NCBI GenBank assembly: GCA_002497345.1
Contig: DANS01000009.1
Span: forward strand, 325 to 6,173
Source of the DNA: Thermoproteus sp. UBA157
GTDB taxonomy: Archaea; Thermoproteota; Thermoprotei; Thermoproteales; Thermoproteaceae
Reading direction: 5' to 3'
Length of the DNA stretch: 5,849 bases
The notes beneath the pieces are model-generated. The model ran no database searches. It had not been told where the DNA came from and saw nothing but the letters and a program-made list of their open reading frames with translations. Positions within the stretch are counted from its first letter, which is position 1, and every line of letters starts with the position of its first letter. Below are positions 1 through 5,532 of the stretch, in pieces. Made by a program: the position numbers and the translations under genes.

Positions 1-889
1 CTCGGCGTGTTTCTTTACGGTATACCTCCTGTCGGCCTACGCCGAGAGGGAGATCTCGTGGCCTATGCCGGCGCTACTGAGCGCCAAGGGCCGCGCCGTA
101 GCAACAACGGCCGTGTACCTCTCGGCCGCGCCGGCGTTGCTCGCGTGCGCGTGGGGCCGTCCTCCGATCCTCCTAGCACCCTTGTTGGCGTCCCTGCGCA
201 GAACGCCGGCGCTTTTGGCCGTAGGCCTCGCTCTGCTTGCCCCGTCGTTGCCGCTGGGGGCAGCCGCCGCGGCGGTGTTCGAGGCGCTGGCCAGGACGAG
301 GCTCGTCGCGACCATGGGCAAGGGGCGCCTCCGCATGTCGACGTTGCACCCGATCCTAAAGGCCCTCGTCGCGGCCTCGTTGCTCGAGGCCTACGTCGTC
401 CTCAACGGGGCCCCCAACGTGGCCATCAAGGGGCTAGCCCAGTACGCCGTAACGTACCCGCCGCCCCTCGCCTTGAGCCAAGCGGCGGCCCTCGCGTTGT
501 TTGTGGCGGCCTCGTACGGCCTGATGTTCGGCGCGGCCGTGGACACGTATTTGGACAGCTACTTGAGGGTCTACCACTTGTTCAAGCGCCGCCTCTCGGC
601 TAAGCCGTTGCTCACTCTCGCTTGGCTGGCGGCCGTCTCGTGGCCCGTATGCCTCTTCAAGACGTGCGGCTTGGCCTCGCACGCGGCGCTCGTGGCGCTC
701 TGGCCCTTGGCCCTATGGGCGTTGAAGCCCAACGTGTTCCGGAACCAGGACGCCGCGTTGTTGCTGTTCGCCCTCTTCGTCGTGGCTCTTTTGTCCAGCA
801 GGCCCGAGCTGATCGCCGCGGCCGCGCTGTTGCCGATCATCGCTTGGCTTTCCGAGGAGGTTCGCCATGTACTCGGCGCCGGCCGGTAA
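1..889 (+). CDS. Polytopic membrane protein, putative ABC-2-type permease (5' end outside window)
   Basis: The reading frame is open from base 2 to the TAA at 887-889, giving 295 visible residues with no stop at the window edge, so the true start lies upstream; the Met at base 65 is internal. The chain is rich in Ala and Leu, with about seven or eight hydrophobic segments (visible residues about 1-13, 32-50, 69-97, 115-134, 155-180, 203-219, 225-241, 251-283). Between the first two is a polar stretch with AEREISW followed by LLSAKGR. This recalls the cytoplasmic coupling-helix region of ABC-2 exporters, where an E-R-E run precedes a conserved Lys before the next membrane helix. The resemblance is by eye, not a family match. 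The gene overlaps the next by 23 bp and sits two genes upstream of an ABC ATPase, which fits a transport permease. The substrate is unknown, and an unrelated polytopic protein is possible. Confidence 0.75.
   Translation, partial: SACFFTVYLLSAYAEREISWPMPALLSAKGRAVATTAVYLSAAPALLACAWGRPPILLAPLLASLRRTPALLAVGLALLAPSLPLGAAAAAVFEALARTRLVATMGKGRLRMSTLHPILKALVAASLLEAYVVLNGAPNVAIKGLAQYAVTYPPPLALSQAAALALFVAASYGLMFGAAVDTYLDSYLRVYHLFKRRLSAKPLLTLAWLAAVSWPVCLFKTCGLASHAALVALWPLALWALKPNVFRNQDAALLLFALFVVALLSSRPELIAAAALLPIIAWLSEEVRHVLGAGR
854..860 (+). promoter_or_regulatory. Shine-Dalgarno site for the second membrane gene
   Basis: GAGGAGG lies 6 nt before the ATG at 867, inside the coding end of the preceding gene. 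It is complementary to the CCTCC-containing 3' end of archaeal 16S rRNA. It supports ATG 867 as the start and translation from a polycistronic message, in contrast to the leaderless genes further downstream. Confidence 0.65.
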
Positions 890-1292
890 ACCGCTTTCGT
901 TCCTGACGGCGCTCACTAGGCTCGTCTTGAGGAGCAAGGCATTTAAGGCGTATTTAGCGCTGGCGCCTGTCGTGGCCTCCTTGTGCCTCCTATCGCATTG
1001 CCGCGCATATTGCTACCTCGCGCTGGAGATCTGGCCGGCCCCCCTCGCGTACATCTACGTCCACGAGACGGCTCAGTACTTGGCCTTAGGCGCCGACGTT
1101 TTGCTGAAGCTGGAGGGCGGCTACATAGTGCTGGAGCCCTTGGGGAAGCCCAAGAGGCCCCGCGCCGCGGTTGTTGCCGGCGCGCTGGCGCCGGCCGCCT
1201 TAGGGGCGCTCGCCGCCGTCACGGCGCCTTTGTTCTCGGCGATAATCTTAATATCGGTCGTCCTCACCTTGGCCAGATATGTTGAGGGTTAA
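867..1292 (+). CDS. Small membrane protein with site-2-protease-like layout, degenerate HExxH
   Basis: The product has 141 residues with hydrophobic segments at about 28-43, 50-65, 100-120 and 122-136. At the end of the second segment it reads HETAQYLALG (H66, E67, Q70), then GGYIVLEP (84-91), then a Pro/Lys/Arg-rich turn (93-99) and AGALAPAALG (104-113). In M50/DUF3267-type membrane metalloproteases the order is HExxH, a small loop with GGY..L.P, and a helix opening with AxxxxAGP. The order and spacing here are similar, but the second zinc-ligand His is Gln and the chain ends before the usual later Asp motif. If the homology is real, this is probably an inactive, scaffold-like relative; the match may also be chance in an Ala/Leu-rich protein. 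The start is fixed by the upstream GAGGAGG. The gene overlaps both neighbours (23 bp and 14 bp), so it belongs to the same operon. Confidence 0.8.
   Translation: MYSAPAGKPLSFLTALTRLVLRSKAFKAYLALAPVVASLCLLSHCRAYCYLALEIWPAPLAYIYVHETAQYLALGADVLLKLEGGYIVLEPLGKPKRPRAAVVAGALAPAALGALAAVTAPLFSAIILISVVLTLARYVEG
1247..1254 (+). promoter_or_regulatory. Possible internal TATA box before the ABC ATPase gene
   Basis: CTTAATAT within an AT-rich patch in otherwise GC-rich coding sequence lies about 28 nt before the ATG at 1279. That is slightly farther than the roughly 22-24 nt seen at the other promoters here. It encodes an Ile/Leu membrane helix, so the AT-richness may simply reflect protein sequence. It is a weak candidate for extra transcription of the ATPase. 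Confidence 0.2.
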
Positions 1293-1866
1293 GGGCCTCG
1301 TCGTAGGCTACGACAAGCCGTTGACGCGGCCTCTGGACCTCGAGCTGGGGCCTGGCGAGTCGGCCGTCTTCTTCGGCCCAAACGGCGTGGGGAAGACGAC
1401 CTTGGCGAAGACCATAGCCTCCTTGTTGAGGCCGCTCGGCGGGGAGGTGCTCCTAGACGGCGTTCCGACCGTCAAGGCTAGGGACAAGATATTCTTCCTG
1501 CCCGAGACGATCGACGTCCCGGACAGGATCAAGGCGGCCGAGTACGCGGAGGCCCTCGCGTCGTTCTACGGCGCGGAGGACTCGGTCAAGGATTTCTTGG
1601 ACGCAGTCGGCGTTCCCGGAGGCGTACCTCTGGGCAAGATGTCTCAGGGCATGAGGAGGCTGGTCCAGCTGGCGGCGACGCTCGCCGTAGCGCCGAGGGT
1701 CAAGCTGCTGGTGCTCGACGATCCCTACGTCAGCGTTTCTCCCGACAAGTCGGCGGAGCTGCACGGCGAGTTGTTGAGGAGGCTCGGAGGCGCGTCGCTC
1801 GTCCTAACGGCGCGCGTCCCCCTCAAGGCGCACGTGCAAGTGGACTTCCTCTCGCTGAAGCCATGA
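1279..1866 (+). CDS. Short ABC transporter ATPase, ABC-2 exporter type, with altered catalytic residues
   Basis: This is a 195-residue nucleotide-binding domain, short for the family (usually 220-310), and cytoplasmic on the membrane partners. Visible motifs are the A-loop Tyr11, Walker A GPNGVGKTT (33-41), FLPE at the Q-loop position (73-76; Glu instead of Gln is common in NatA/DrrA-type exporters), signature MSQGMRR (121-127) and Walker B LLVLDDP (143-149). Departures from the consensus are Asp148 where the catalytic Glu normally sits, SVSP (152-155) in place of GLDP so the D-loop Asp is Ser, and no His in the switch region (LVLTAR, 174-179). ATP binding looks intact; hydrolysis may be weak or need a partner subunit. 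The ATG overlaps the end of the upstream membrane gene by 14 bp, and the TGA overlaps the next start as ATGA. It very likely works with the surrounding membrane proteins. Confidence 0.93.
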   Translation: MLRVKGLVVGYDKPLTRPLDLELGPGESAVFFGPNGVGKTTLAKTIASLLRPLGGEVLLDGVPTVKARDKIFFLPETIDVPDRIKAAEYAEALASFYGAEDSVKDFLDAVGVPGGVPLGKMSQGMRRLVQLAATLAVAPRVKLLVLDDPYVSVSPDKSAELHGELLRRLGGASLVLTARVPLKAHVQVDFLSLKP

Positions 1867-2294
1867 GGTCGCTGGCGAGCGCGGCGTTTATGGCGCTCTG
1901 GACTTGGGTCGACGTTATCCTGAGGGAGGGCGAGCTCCGGCAAGCCTTGGCCGAGCTGATACTCAAGGAGTCGTCGGGGTTGCCCGTCATGCTGAAGGAA
2001 TCCGTCGACGCCTCCTGGAGCTTCTTCGTGCCGACGGCGATCCTCGCGTCGTTCTTCCTGCAGTTGGCCGTATACGGGGCGTGGAATGCGGCGTTTAGGC
2101 TAGGCGGATGCGGGCGGGGCTTCGCGGCGGCGCTTGTGGTCGTGGCCGCGCTGGTAGCGGCTCTGTGGCTCTACGCGTTGAGGGCGATCTTCTTCATGGG
2201 CGCGCCCGTCGAGCAGCCTTTGATGTACTTATCGCTAAACGCGGGCTTGGCCTTCGTGAAGTATTCCGAGTGCGCGAGGGCGCAGCTTAAATAG
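1863..2294 (+). CDS. Small membrane protein, last gene of the ABC cluster
   Basis: The product has 143 residues and no family that I recognise. The first half is an amphipathic N-terminal stretch with charged residues (about 17-50). Hydrophobic helices follow at about 52-73 (rich in Phe, Leu, Ala), 87-111 (an Ala/Val run) and a weaker one at 119-132; the tail is short and basic. The ATG overlaps the TGA of the ABC ATPase (ATGA, 4 bp), typical of translational coupling, so the two proteins are probably made together in fixed ratio. Reasonable roles are an accessory or second transmembrane subunit of the same complex; nothing visible indicates a substrate. The last codons contain the TATA box of the following gene. 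Confidence 0.8.
   Translation: MRSLASAAFMALWTWVDVILREGELRQALAELILKESSGLPVMLKESVDASWSFFVPTAILASFFLQLAVYGAWNAAFRLGGCGRGFAAALVVVAALVAALWLYALRAIFFMGAPVEQPLMYLSLNAGLAFVKYSECARAQLK
2286..2293 (+). promoter_or_regulatory. TATA box for the amidohydrolase gene
   Basis: CTTAAATA is centred about 24 nt before the GTG at 2314, the distance expected if transcription starts at or next to the start codon. It overlaps the last codons and the stop of the preceding membrane protein gene. No Shine-Dalgarno is seen before the GTG, which fits a leaderless transcript. Confidence 0.6.
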
Positions 2295-2313
2295 CGCGTG
2301 CGTTGCCCCCTCC

Positions 2314-3378
2314 GTGGTAGTCATTAGGGCCAAGTACGTCCTCTGGGGCGCCGATCTGGACGTGGTGGAAGACGGCGTGGTCGAGGTAGACGACGAGGGG
2401 AGGATAGTCGGCGTGGGGAGGTACTCGGGCCAAATAGCGGTCAACTTGGGCAACGCCGTGTTAATGCCCCAGCTGGTCGATGCCCACATACACCCCCTCG
2501 ACGTCGCCATGGCCGACAGAGACGACTACTACATAGACGACTTGGTGGGCTGGCCTCACGGCATTAAGTACCACTTCTTGAAGGGCTTGGTGGCCAAGCG
2601 GAAGCACTTGAGGCCCCTCGAGGCCCTCGCCAAAAGGGCCAGGAAATACGGCATCGGTTGCGTCTTGGCCTACGCCGAATACGCCGCCGCCGACGTGGCC
2701 GAGGCCTTCGAGCGATATGGGATAAGGGCGGTGGTCTTCCAAGAGGCGCACGGCGATTTCCCCGACTACTCCAACGTGCAAGTGGCCTCGCCGCTGGACC
2801 ACCCGCCCGAGTACTTAAGGAGGTTGAGGGGGAGATACAAGCTGGTCTCGACGCACGTCTCCGAGACGCAGGACTGCCACGAGGGGGGCGATCTGGAGCT
2901 GGCCTTGAAGGTGCTCAACGCCGACGTGTTGGTCCACTTGGTCTACGCCACGCCCGAGGAGATAGCCGAGATCCCCGAGGACAAGGCCGTGGTGGTGAAC
3001 CCGCGCGCCAACGCCTACTTCGTGGGGAGGCTCCCCGACGTGCCGTCTCTACTGAGGCTCAAGCCCCTCATAGGCACCGACAACGCCTTCGTGAACGAGC
3101 CCGACGTCTGGGCGGAGCTTAAGTTCCTCCACGCCTACTCGAGGCTGGCCAAATGGGCGATAGACGAGAGGACTTTGCTCAAGATGGCGACCACGTGGCC
3201 TTGGGAGAAGCTGAGGTGCGGCTCGCCCATAGACGTAGGCCTTAGGGCTAAGGCCGTGGCGGTGTCGCTCCCCTACCCGACCCACGACGTGTACAAGTTC
3301 CTAGTGCGGCGAGCCGGCGGGCAGGACGTGGCGGCCTTCATAGAGGGGGGCGAGATCGTCTTCGGCTGGGAGGTGTAG
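2314..3378 (+). CDS. Metal-dependent amidohydrolase (deaminase/chlorohydrolase group)
   Basis: This 354-residue cytoplasmic hydrolase belongs to the amidohydrolase superfamily (TIM barrel with a small flanking beta domain built from both termini). Visible metal and catalytic residues, in order, are DAHIHP with H58 and H60, STHVSET with H181 and E184, LVHL with H208, and IGTDNA with D256. This set (HxH, His, Glu, His, Asp) matches the mononuclear cytosine deaminase / ATZ-TRZ / SAH-deaminase-like group, and VVNPRAN (226-232) occupies the position of that group's CPRSN-like stretch. The substrate cannot be read from sequence; a nucleobase or similar ring amine is the family-based guess. The chain is shorter than typical ATZ/TRZ enzymes (about 400-450). 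It starts at GTG 2314, chosen because a TATA box sits about 24 nt upstream and the N-terminal beta strand (VVIRAKYVLWG) begins immediately. It appears to be its own transcription unit. Confidence 0.9.
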   Translation: MVVIRAKYVLWGADLDVVEDGVVEVDDEGRIVGVGRYSGQIAVNLGNAVLMPQLVDAHIHPLDVAMADRDDYYIDDLVGWPHGIKYHFLKGLVAKRKHLRPLEALAKRARKYGIGCVLAYAEYAAADVAEAFERYGIRAVVFQEAHGDFPDYSNVQVASPLDHPPEYLRRLRGRYKLVSTHVSETQDCHEGGDLELALKVLNADVLVHLVYATPEEIAEIPEDKAVVVNPRANAYFVGRLPDVPSLLRLKPLIGTDNAFVNEPDVWAELKFLHAYSRLAKWAIDERTLLKMATTWPWEKLRCGSPIDVGLRAKAVAVSLPYPTHDVYKFLVRRAGGQDVAAFIEGGEIVFGWEV

Positions 3379-3513
3379 ATGCGGACTTCGGCTGGGCGGC
3401 CGAGGGGGTTAGCGCAATCCAGGCCCCGCGCGCCGTTACTGTTGGCGATGGGCCGAGACGGCCGTCCGCCAAGCGCGTTGTCCTCAGCCACGATCCTCGG
3501 CGGAGGGATTTAA
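3379..3513 (+). other. GC-rich gap with a doubtful 44-codon ORF and hairpin potential
   Basis: An ATG directly abuts the amidohydrolase stop (TAGATG) and opens 44 codons, ending in a TAA that lies inside the truA TATA box. The peptide is dominated by Arg, Pro, Ser, Gly and Ala and has no recognisable motif, as expected from chance reading of GC-rich DNA. I do not call it a gene. The same stretch can form hairpins: GGCC/GGCC at 3398-3401 and 3422-3425 enclosing GGGTT/AATCC, and GGCCG-AGA-CGGCC at 3451-3463 overlapping the palindrome GACGGCCGTC (3457-3466). An untranslated 3' structure or a small RNA is possible; no promoter of its own is visible. Confidence 0.25.
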
Positions 3514-3516
3514 TTA
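3508..3516 (+). promoter_or_regulatory. TATA box for truA
   Basis: ATTTAATTA is centred about 22 nt before the GTG at 3534 and preceded by a purine-rich GGAGGG (3502-3507) where the TFB recognition element would lie. No Shine-Dalgarno precedes the GTG, so the message is probably leaderless. Confidence 0.65.
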
Positions 3517-3533
3517 TCGAGTTAGTGTAGGCC

Positions 3534-4286
3534 GTGTACGCGTACTTAGTCGCGTACGACGGCGTCTTGTTCTACGGCTTCACGGGCCACAAGAACTCCG
3601 TTGAGCCGGCCTTGGCCAAGGCGCTGGGCCCCATTCTCGGCCGCGGCTCCAGGACCGATCCCGGCGTATCGGCGCTCGCCAACGTGGTGGTGGCCGAGGA
3701 CCTCAAGCCCTTGGGCTTGATAAACTCGCGGCTGCCCCGGGGGATCTGGGTGTGGGGCTATGCCGAGGTAGGCGAGGGCTTCAACCCGAGGCGCGCTAGG
3801 GAGAGGACCTACGTCTACTTTGCGCCGTATAGGGGGGAGGACGTAGAGGCCATGAGGGAGGCCGCGCGGCTCTTCGTGGGCACGCACGACTTCAAGAACT
3901 TCGCCAAGGGCGTGAGGAGCGCGGTCACCACGATAGCCTCCGTAGAGGTGGCGGATCGGCGGACGCACCTCGAGATAGCCTTCAGAGGCAGGGGGTTCAA
4001 GAACAAGATGTTGAGGAAGATAGCGTGGGCTCTGCTTGCCGTGGGCCGCGGTGCGTTGGCCCTCGACGACGTGGCGGCCCTGCTATCGGGCGAGGCCGGA
4101 GGGCCCGTGCCCAGCGCGCCCGCAGAAGGCCTCGTGTTGCTCTGGATAGACTACGGCATAAATTTCTCCGTGGACCGCTCCATACTGTCAAAAATACATA
4201 GATATTTTCTGAATAGATATCAAACATTTCTTTCATTGAGCATGGGATATGCAAAAATTACAGAAGAGGTCTTGAAATGGCTGTAG
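3534..4286 (+). CDS. truA: tRNA pseudouridine synthase A
   Basis: TruA-family enzymes convert uridines in the anticodon stem-loop of tRNAs (positions 38-40 in characterised members) to pseudouridine. The 250-residue product carries YDGVLFYGF near the N terminus and the catalytic motif SRTDPGVSA (39-47) with nucleophile Asp42; Ser in place of the bacterial His is usual in archaeal and eukaryotic members. RTYVYF (91-96), FVGTHDFKNFAK (114-125) and FKNKMLRKI (155-163), all hallmark blocks, follow. The segment between YDG and RTD is shorter than in most TruA proteins. It starts at GTG 3534, about 22 nt downstream of a TATA box. The final 35 codons are AT-rich and use different codons from the rest of the gene (31% GC by hand count over 4191-4290), although the tail still reads like the variable C-terminal extension of archaeal TruA. 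The gene is transcribed alone. Confidence 0.92.
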   Translation: MYAYLVAYDGVLFYGFTGHKNSVEPALAKALGPILGRGSRTDPGVSALANVVVAEDLKPLGLINSRLPRGIWVWGYAEVGEGFNPRRARERTYVYFAPYRGEDVEAMREAARLFVGTHDFKNFAKGVRSAVTTIASVEVADRRTHLEIAFRGRGFKNKMLRKIAWALLAVGRGALALDDVAALLSGEAGGPVPSAPAEGLVLLWIDYGINFSVDRSILSKIHRYFLNRYQTFLSLSMGYAKITEEVLKWL

Positions 4287-4300
4287 TTGCTGTGGGATAG

Positions 4301-4310
4301 CTTTTAAATA
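4301..4310 (+). promoter_or_regulatory. TATA box for the helical hypothetical gene
   Basis: CTTTTAAATA is the best archaeal TATA match in the window, centred about 23 nt before the ATG at 4329. It lies 15 nt after the truA stop, with no Shine-Dalgarno before the ATG. This indicates a separate, leaderless transcript. Confidence 0.75.
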
Positions 4311-4328
4311 AACAACGCGTATACGCCC

Positions 4329-4979
4329 ATGGAGCCCTACTGCAACTTCGATGCCGCGGTGGAGAACGTGAGGGAGTTGCTCTACGACGTGTTGTCGGAC
4401 TACTATTGGGATATGCCGAGGCGGGAGCTGGAGACCGTCGTGGACATAGCGCTGAGGGATTTCCTGCACTACTTGGCGTATAAATCCGGCGTATATTTCA
4501 CCAAGCGCTTCAAGGAGGACAGAGCGCGCTTGAGGCTCTGCGCGTATATAATGGAGCGCTGGGGTAAAATAAGCGAGTTGGCCTCGGAATGGGTCGTAAT
4601 GTGGTCAGCAAAGTGGAGGCAGAGGGTGAGGCTGGTCTTCACCGACGACGAGTTCAAGAAGGCAGCGATGGGGGAGGAGGGATTCAAGCCCCACAAGAAC
4701 TTGGACGAGTTCCTCTCGAGGATCGACCACTTGAGCCTTCAGCTCTTCACGGTCTCCCAGCTCATAAGAGCCGGCGAGCTGGCAGGCTTGGACCAGATAG
4801 CTGACTACATCATAAGGGAGGAGGCCAGCGCGTTGCTAGACAGATACGGCTTGGAGAAGGCGTTGGAGAAGTACAAGGAGGGCGCGCTGGCCGAAAGGAT
4901 AGTCAGGAAGATAAGGGGACTCGGCAAGGTGTCCGAGCCCCTTCTGATCATAAAGGTGGACTTAACCAGGTCTTGGTGA
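4329..4979 (+). CDS. Helical protein of unknown function
   Basis: The 216-residue product belongs to no family I recognise. It is charged (many Glu, Arg, Lys, Asp) with regularly spaced Leu, Tyr and Trp, has no signal peptide or membrane segment, and reads as mostly alpha-helical and cytoplasmic. A Trp-rich block lies near residues 78-96 (ERWGKISELASEW followed by MWSAKW), a Lys-rich turn near 109-124, and an amphipathic helix with EKALEKYKEG near 175-190. No Walker, zinc-finger or nuclease motif is apparent, so I assign no function. ATG 4329 follows a strong TATA box at leaderless distance, and gene-like codon use through the whole frame supports expression. It may be a lineage-restricted crenarchaeal protein. 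Its TGA directly abuts the stop of the converging minus-strand gene. Confidence 0.85.
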   Translation: MEPYCNFDAAVENVRELLYDVLSDYYWDMPRRELETVVDIALRDFLHYLAYKSGVYFTKRFKEDRARLRLCAYIMERWGKISELASEWVVMWSAKWRQRVRLVFTDDEFKKAAMGEEGFKPHKNLDEFLSRIDHLSLQLFTVSQLIRAGELAGLDQIADYIIREEASALLDRYGLEKALEKYKEGALAERIVRKIRGLGKVSEPLLIIKVDLTRSW

Positions 4980-5459
4980 TCAGCCGACCGAAAACGCCGT
5001 CTCGTACGAGACGTAGGCCGGCTCCCGGGGCTCGACGCCCTTCACGACGAGTTTGACCCATCCGCTTCTTGTGTAGAGGAAGCCTGCGAAGCTCGTGAAG
5101 ACAGGGATTCTGGCCGATACGACGGCCGATATCGCCGCCTTCAACTCGCCCTCCGATATGGGCGCATCGGCTTGAAGCGCCAGCCTCACCCTGGAGGCCT
5201 CGTAGGCTCTTTCTATCCTCTTCAAGAGGACCGCTCTGGCCCTCCCCCCAAGCGCCATGTAGACATCGGCCGTCACCGACACGCCGGACTTCATCGATCG
5301 CTCCACGTCGGCTATTCTGGCGCTCGTGGCGCCGTCGGGGCTTTCGATCTTCACGGCATCGCCGATCTTCAGCCCCAGCGCTTGAGCCACATCGCTGGAG
5401 ACAACCGCCCTAAAGCCGAGCTCCTCCAGATAGCCGCGTAGCCTCACGAGCGCGTGCAC
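4980..5459 (-). CDS. Stand-alone Cdc48/VAT N-domain-like protein
   Basis: The 159-residue product resembles the N-terminal substrate/adaptor-binding domain of archaeal Cdc48 (VAT) but has no AAA+ ATPase module. Residues 19-51 read VVSSDVAQALGLKIGDAVKI and then a Gly-turn with A.RIADV, matching the first half of the double-psi beta barrel (LG..xGDxVxI...A.V). Residues 59-95 give the second half, ending in RVRLAL like the usual V.LA strand. Residues 100-158 contain PISEG, a hydrophobic beta segment, VKLVVKGVEPREP and YVSYETAFSV, corresponding to the second subdomain (PV..GD, F.VV...P..P, V...T.I.V). A related double-psi barrel protein is the alternative. The start is GTG 5459, about 24 nt from a TATA box on the minus strand and without Shine-Dalgarno. 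Possible roles are an adaptor or competitor for Cdc48 partners, or a DNA/RNA-associated barrel; these are inferences. Confidence 0.85.
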   Translation of the reverse strand: MHALVRLRGYLEELGFRAVVSSDVAQALGLKIGDAVKIESPDGATSARIADVERSMKSGVSVTADVYMALGGRARAVLLKRIERAYEASRVRLALQADAPISEGELKAAISAVVSARIPVFTSFAGFLYTRSGWVKLVVKGVEPREPAYVSYETAFSVG

Positions 5460-5477
5460 GTCGGTGCTTTACTCATG

Positions 5478-5488
5478 TATATATAAGC
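5478..5488 (-). promoter_or_regulatory. TATA box for the Cdc48-N-like gene
   Basis: On the minus strand this reads CTTATATATA, centred about 24 nt before the GTG at 5459. It belongs to a compact divergent promoter region shared with the plus-strand ABC gene. Confidence 0.65.
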
Positions 5489-5510
5489 TTAATTCGGAGG
5501 AGCAGTTAAG
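5488..5510. repeat. Short inverted repeat between divergent TATA boxes
   Basis: CTTAA (5488-5492) and TTAAG (5506-5510) form a 5-bp inverted repeat with a 13-nt spacer, lying across the TFB-recognition side of both divergent promoters. It could be an operator, but at 5 bp per arm in AT-rich DNA it may be chance. Confidence 0.2.
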
Positions 5511-5517
5511 TTTTTAT
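5506..5517 (+). promoter_or_regulatory. TATA box for the MalK-type ABC gene
   Basis: TTAAGTTTTTAT is centred about 20-22 nt before the GTG at 5533 and preceded by purine-rich GGAGGAG. It is a slightly weaker TATA match than the others in the window. The start appears leaderless. Confidence 0.5.
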
Positions 5518-5532
5518 CATTGGGGAACTATC

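Noticed and set aside
7..603. 198-codon plus-strand ORF overlapping the first membrane protein gene
   Set aside because: It is Arg/Pro/Gly-rich with no motif, a frame-shifted shadow of the polytopic protein, whose frame gives clear membrane helices and continues beyond the window edge.
941..948. TATA-like ATTTAAGG inside the second membrane gene
   Set aside because: No start codon of a plausible gene follows at the right distance; it encodes ordinary residues of the membrane protein.
2461..2802. 113-codon minus-strand ORF opposite the amidohydrolase
   Set aside because: It lies wholly inside the metal-binding part of a clear enzyme gene and its peptide has no recognisable domain.
3273..3491. 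72-codon minus-strand ORF with a GTG about 21 nt from the AT-rich truA TATA region
   Set aside because: The TATA-like spacing is suggestive because ATTTAATTA is nearly symmetrical, but the peptide is low-information and half of it is antisense to the amidohydrolase end.
3399..3502. Possible tRNA: 7-bp GCCGAGG/CCTCGGC stem and a D-arm-like GGTTAGCGC segment
   Set aside because: There is no U at position 8, no GTTCRA T-loop and no pairing T-stem before the 3' strand of the stem.
3546..3968. 140-codon minus-strand ORF opposite truA
   Set aside because: It is antisense to strongly conserved TruA motifs; its His/Arg/Pro-rich peptide is typical of chance ORFs in GC-rich DNA.
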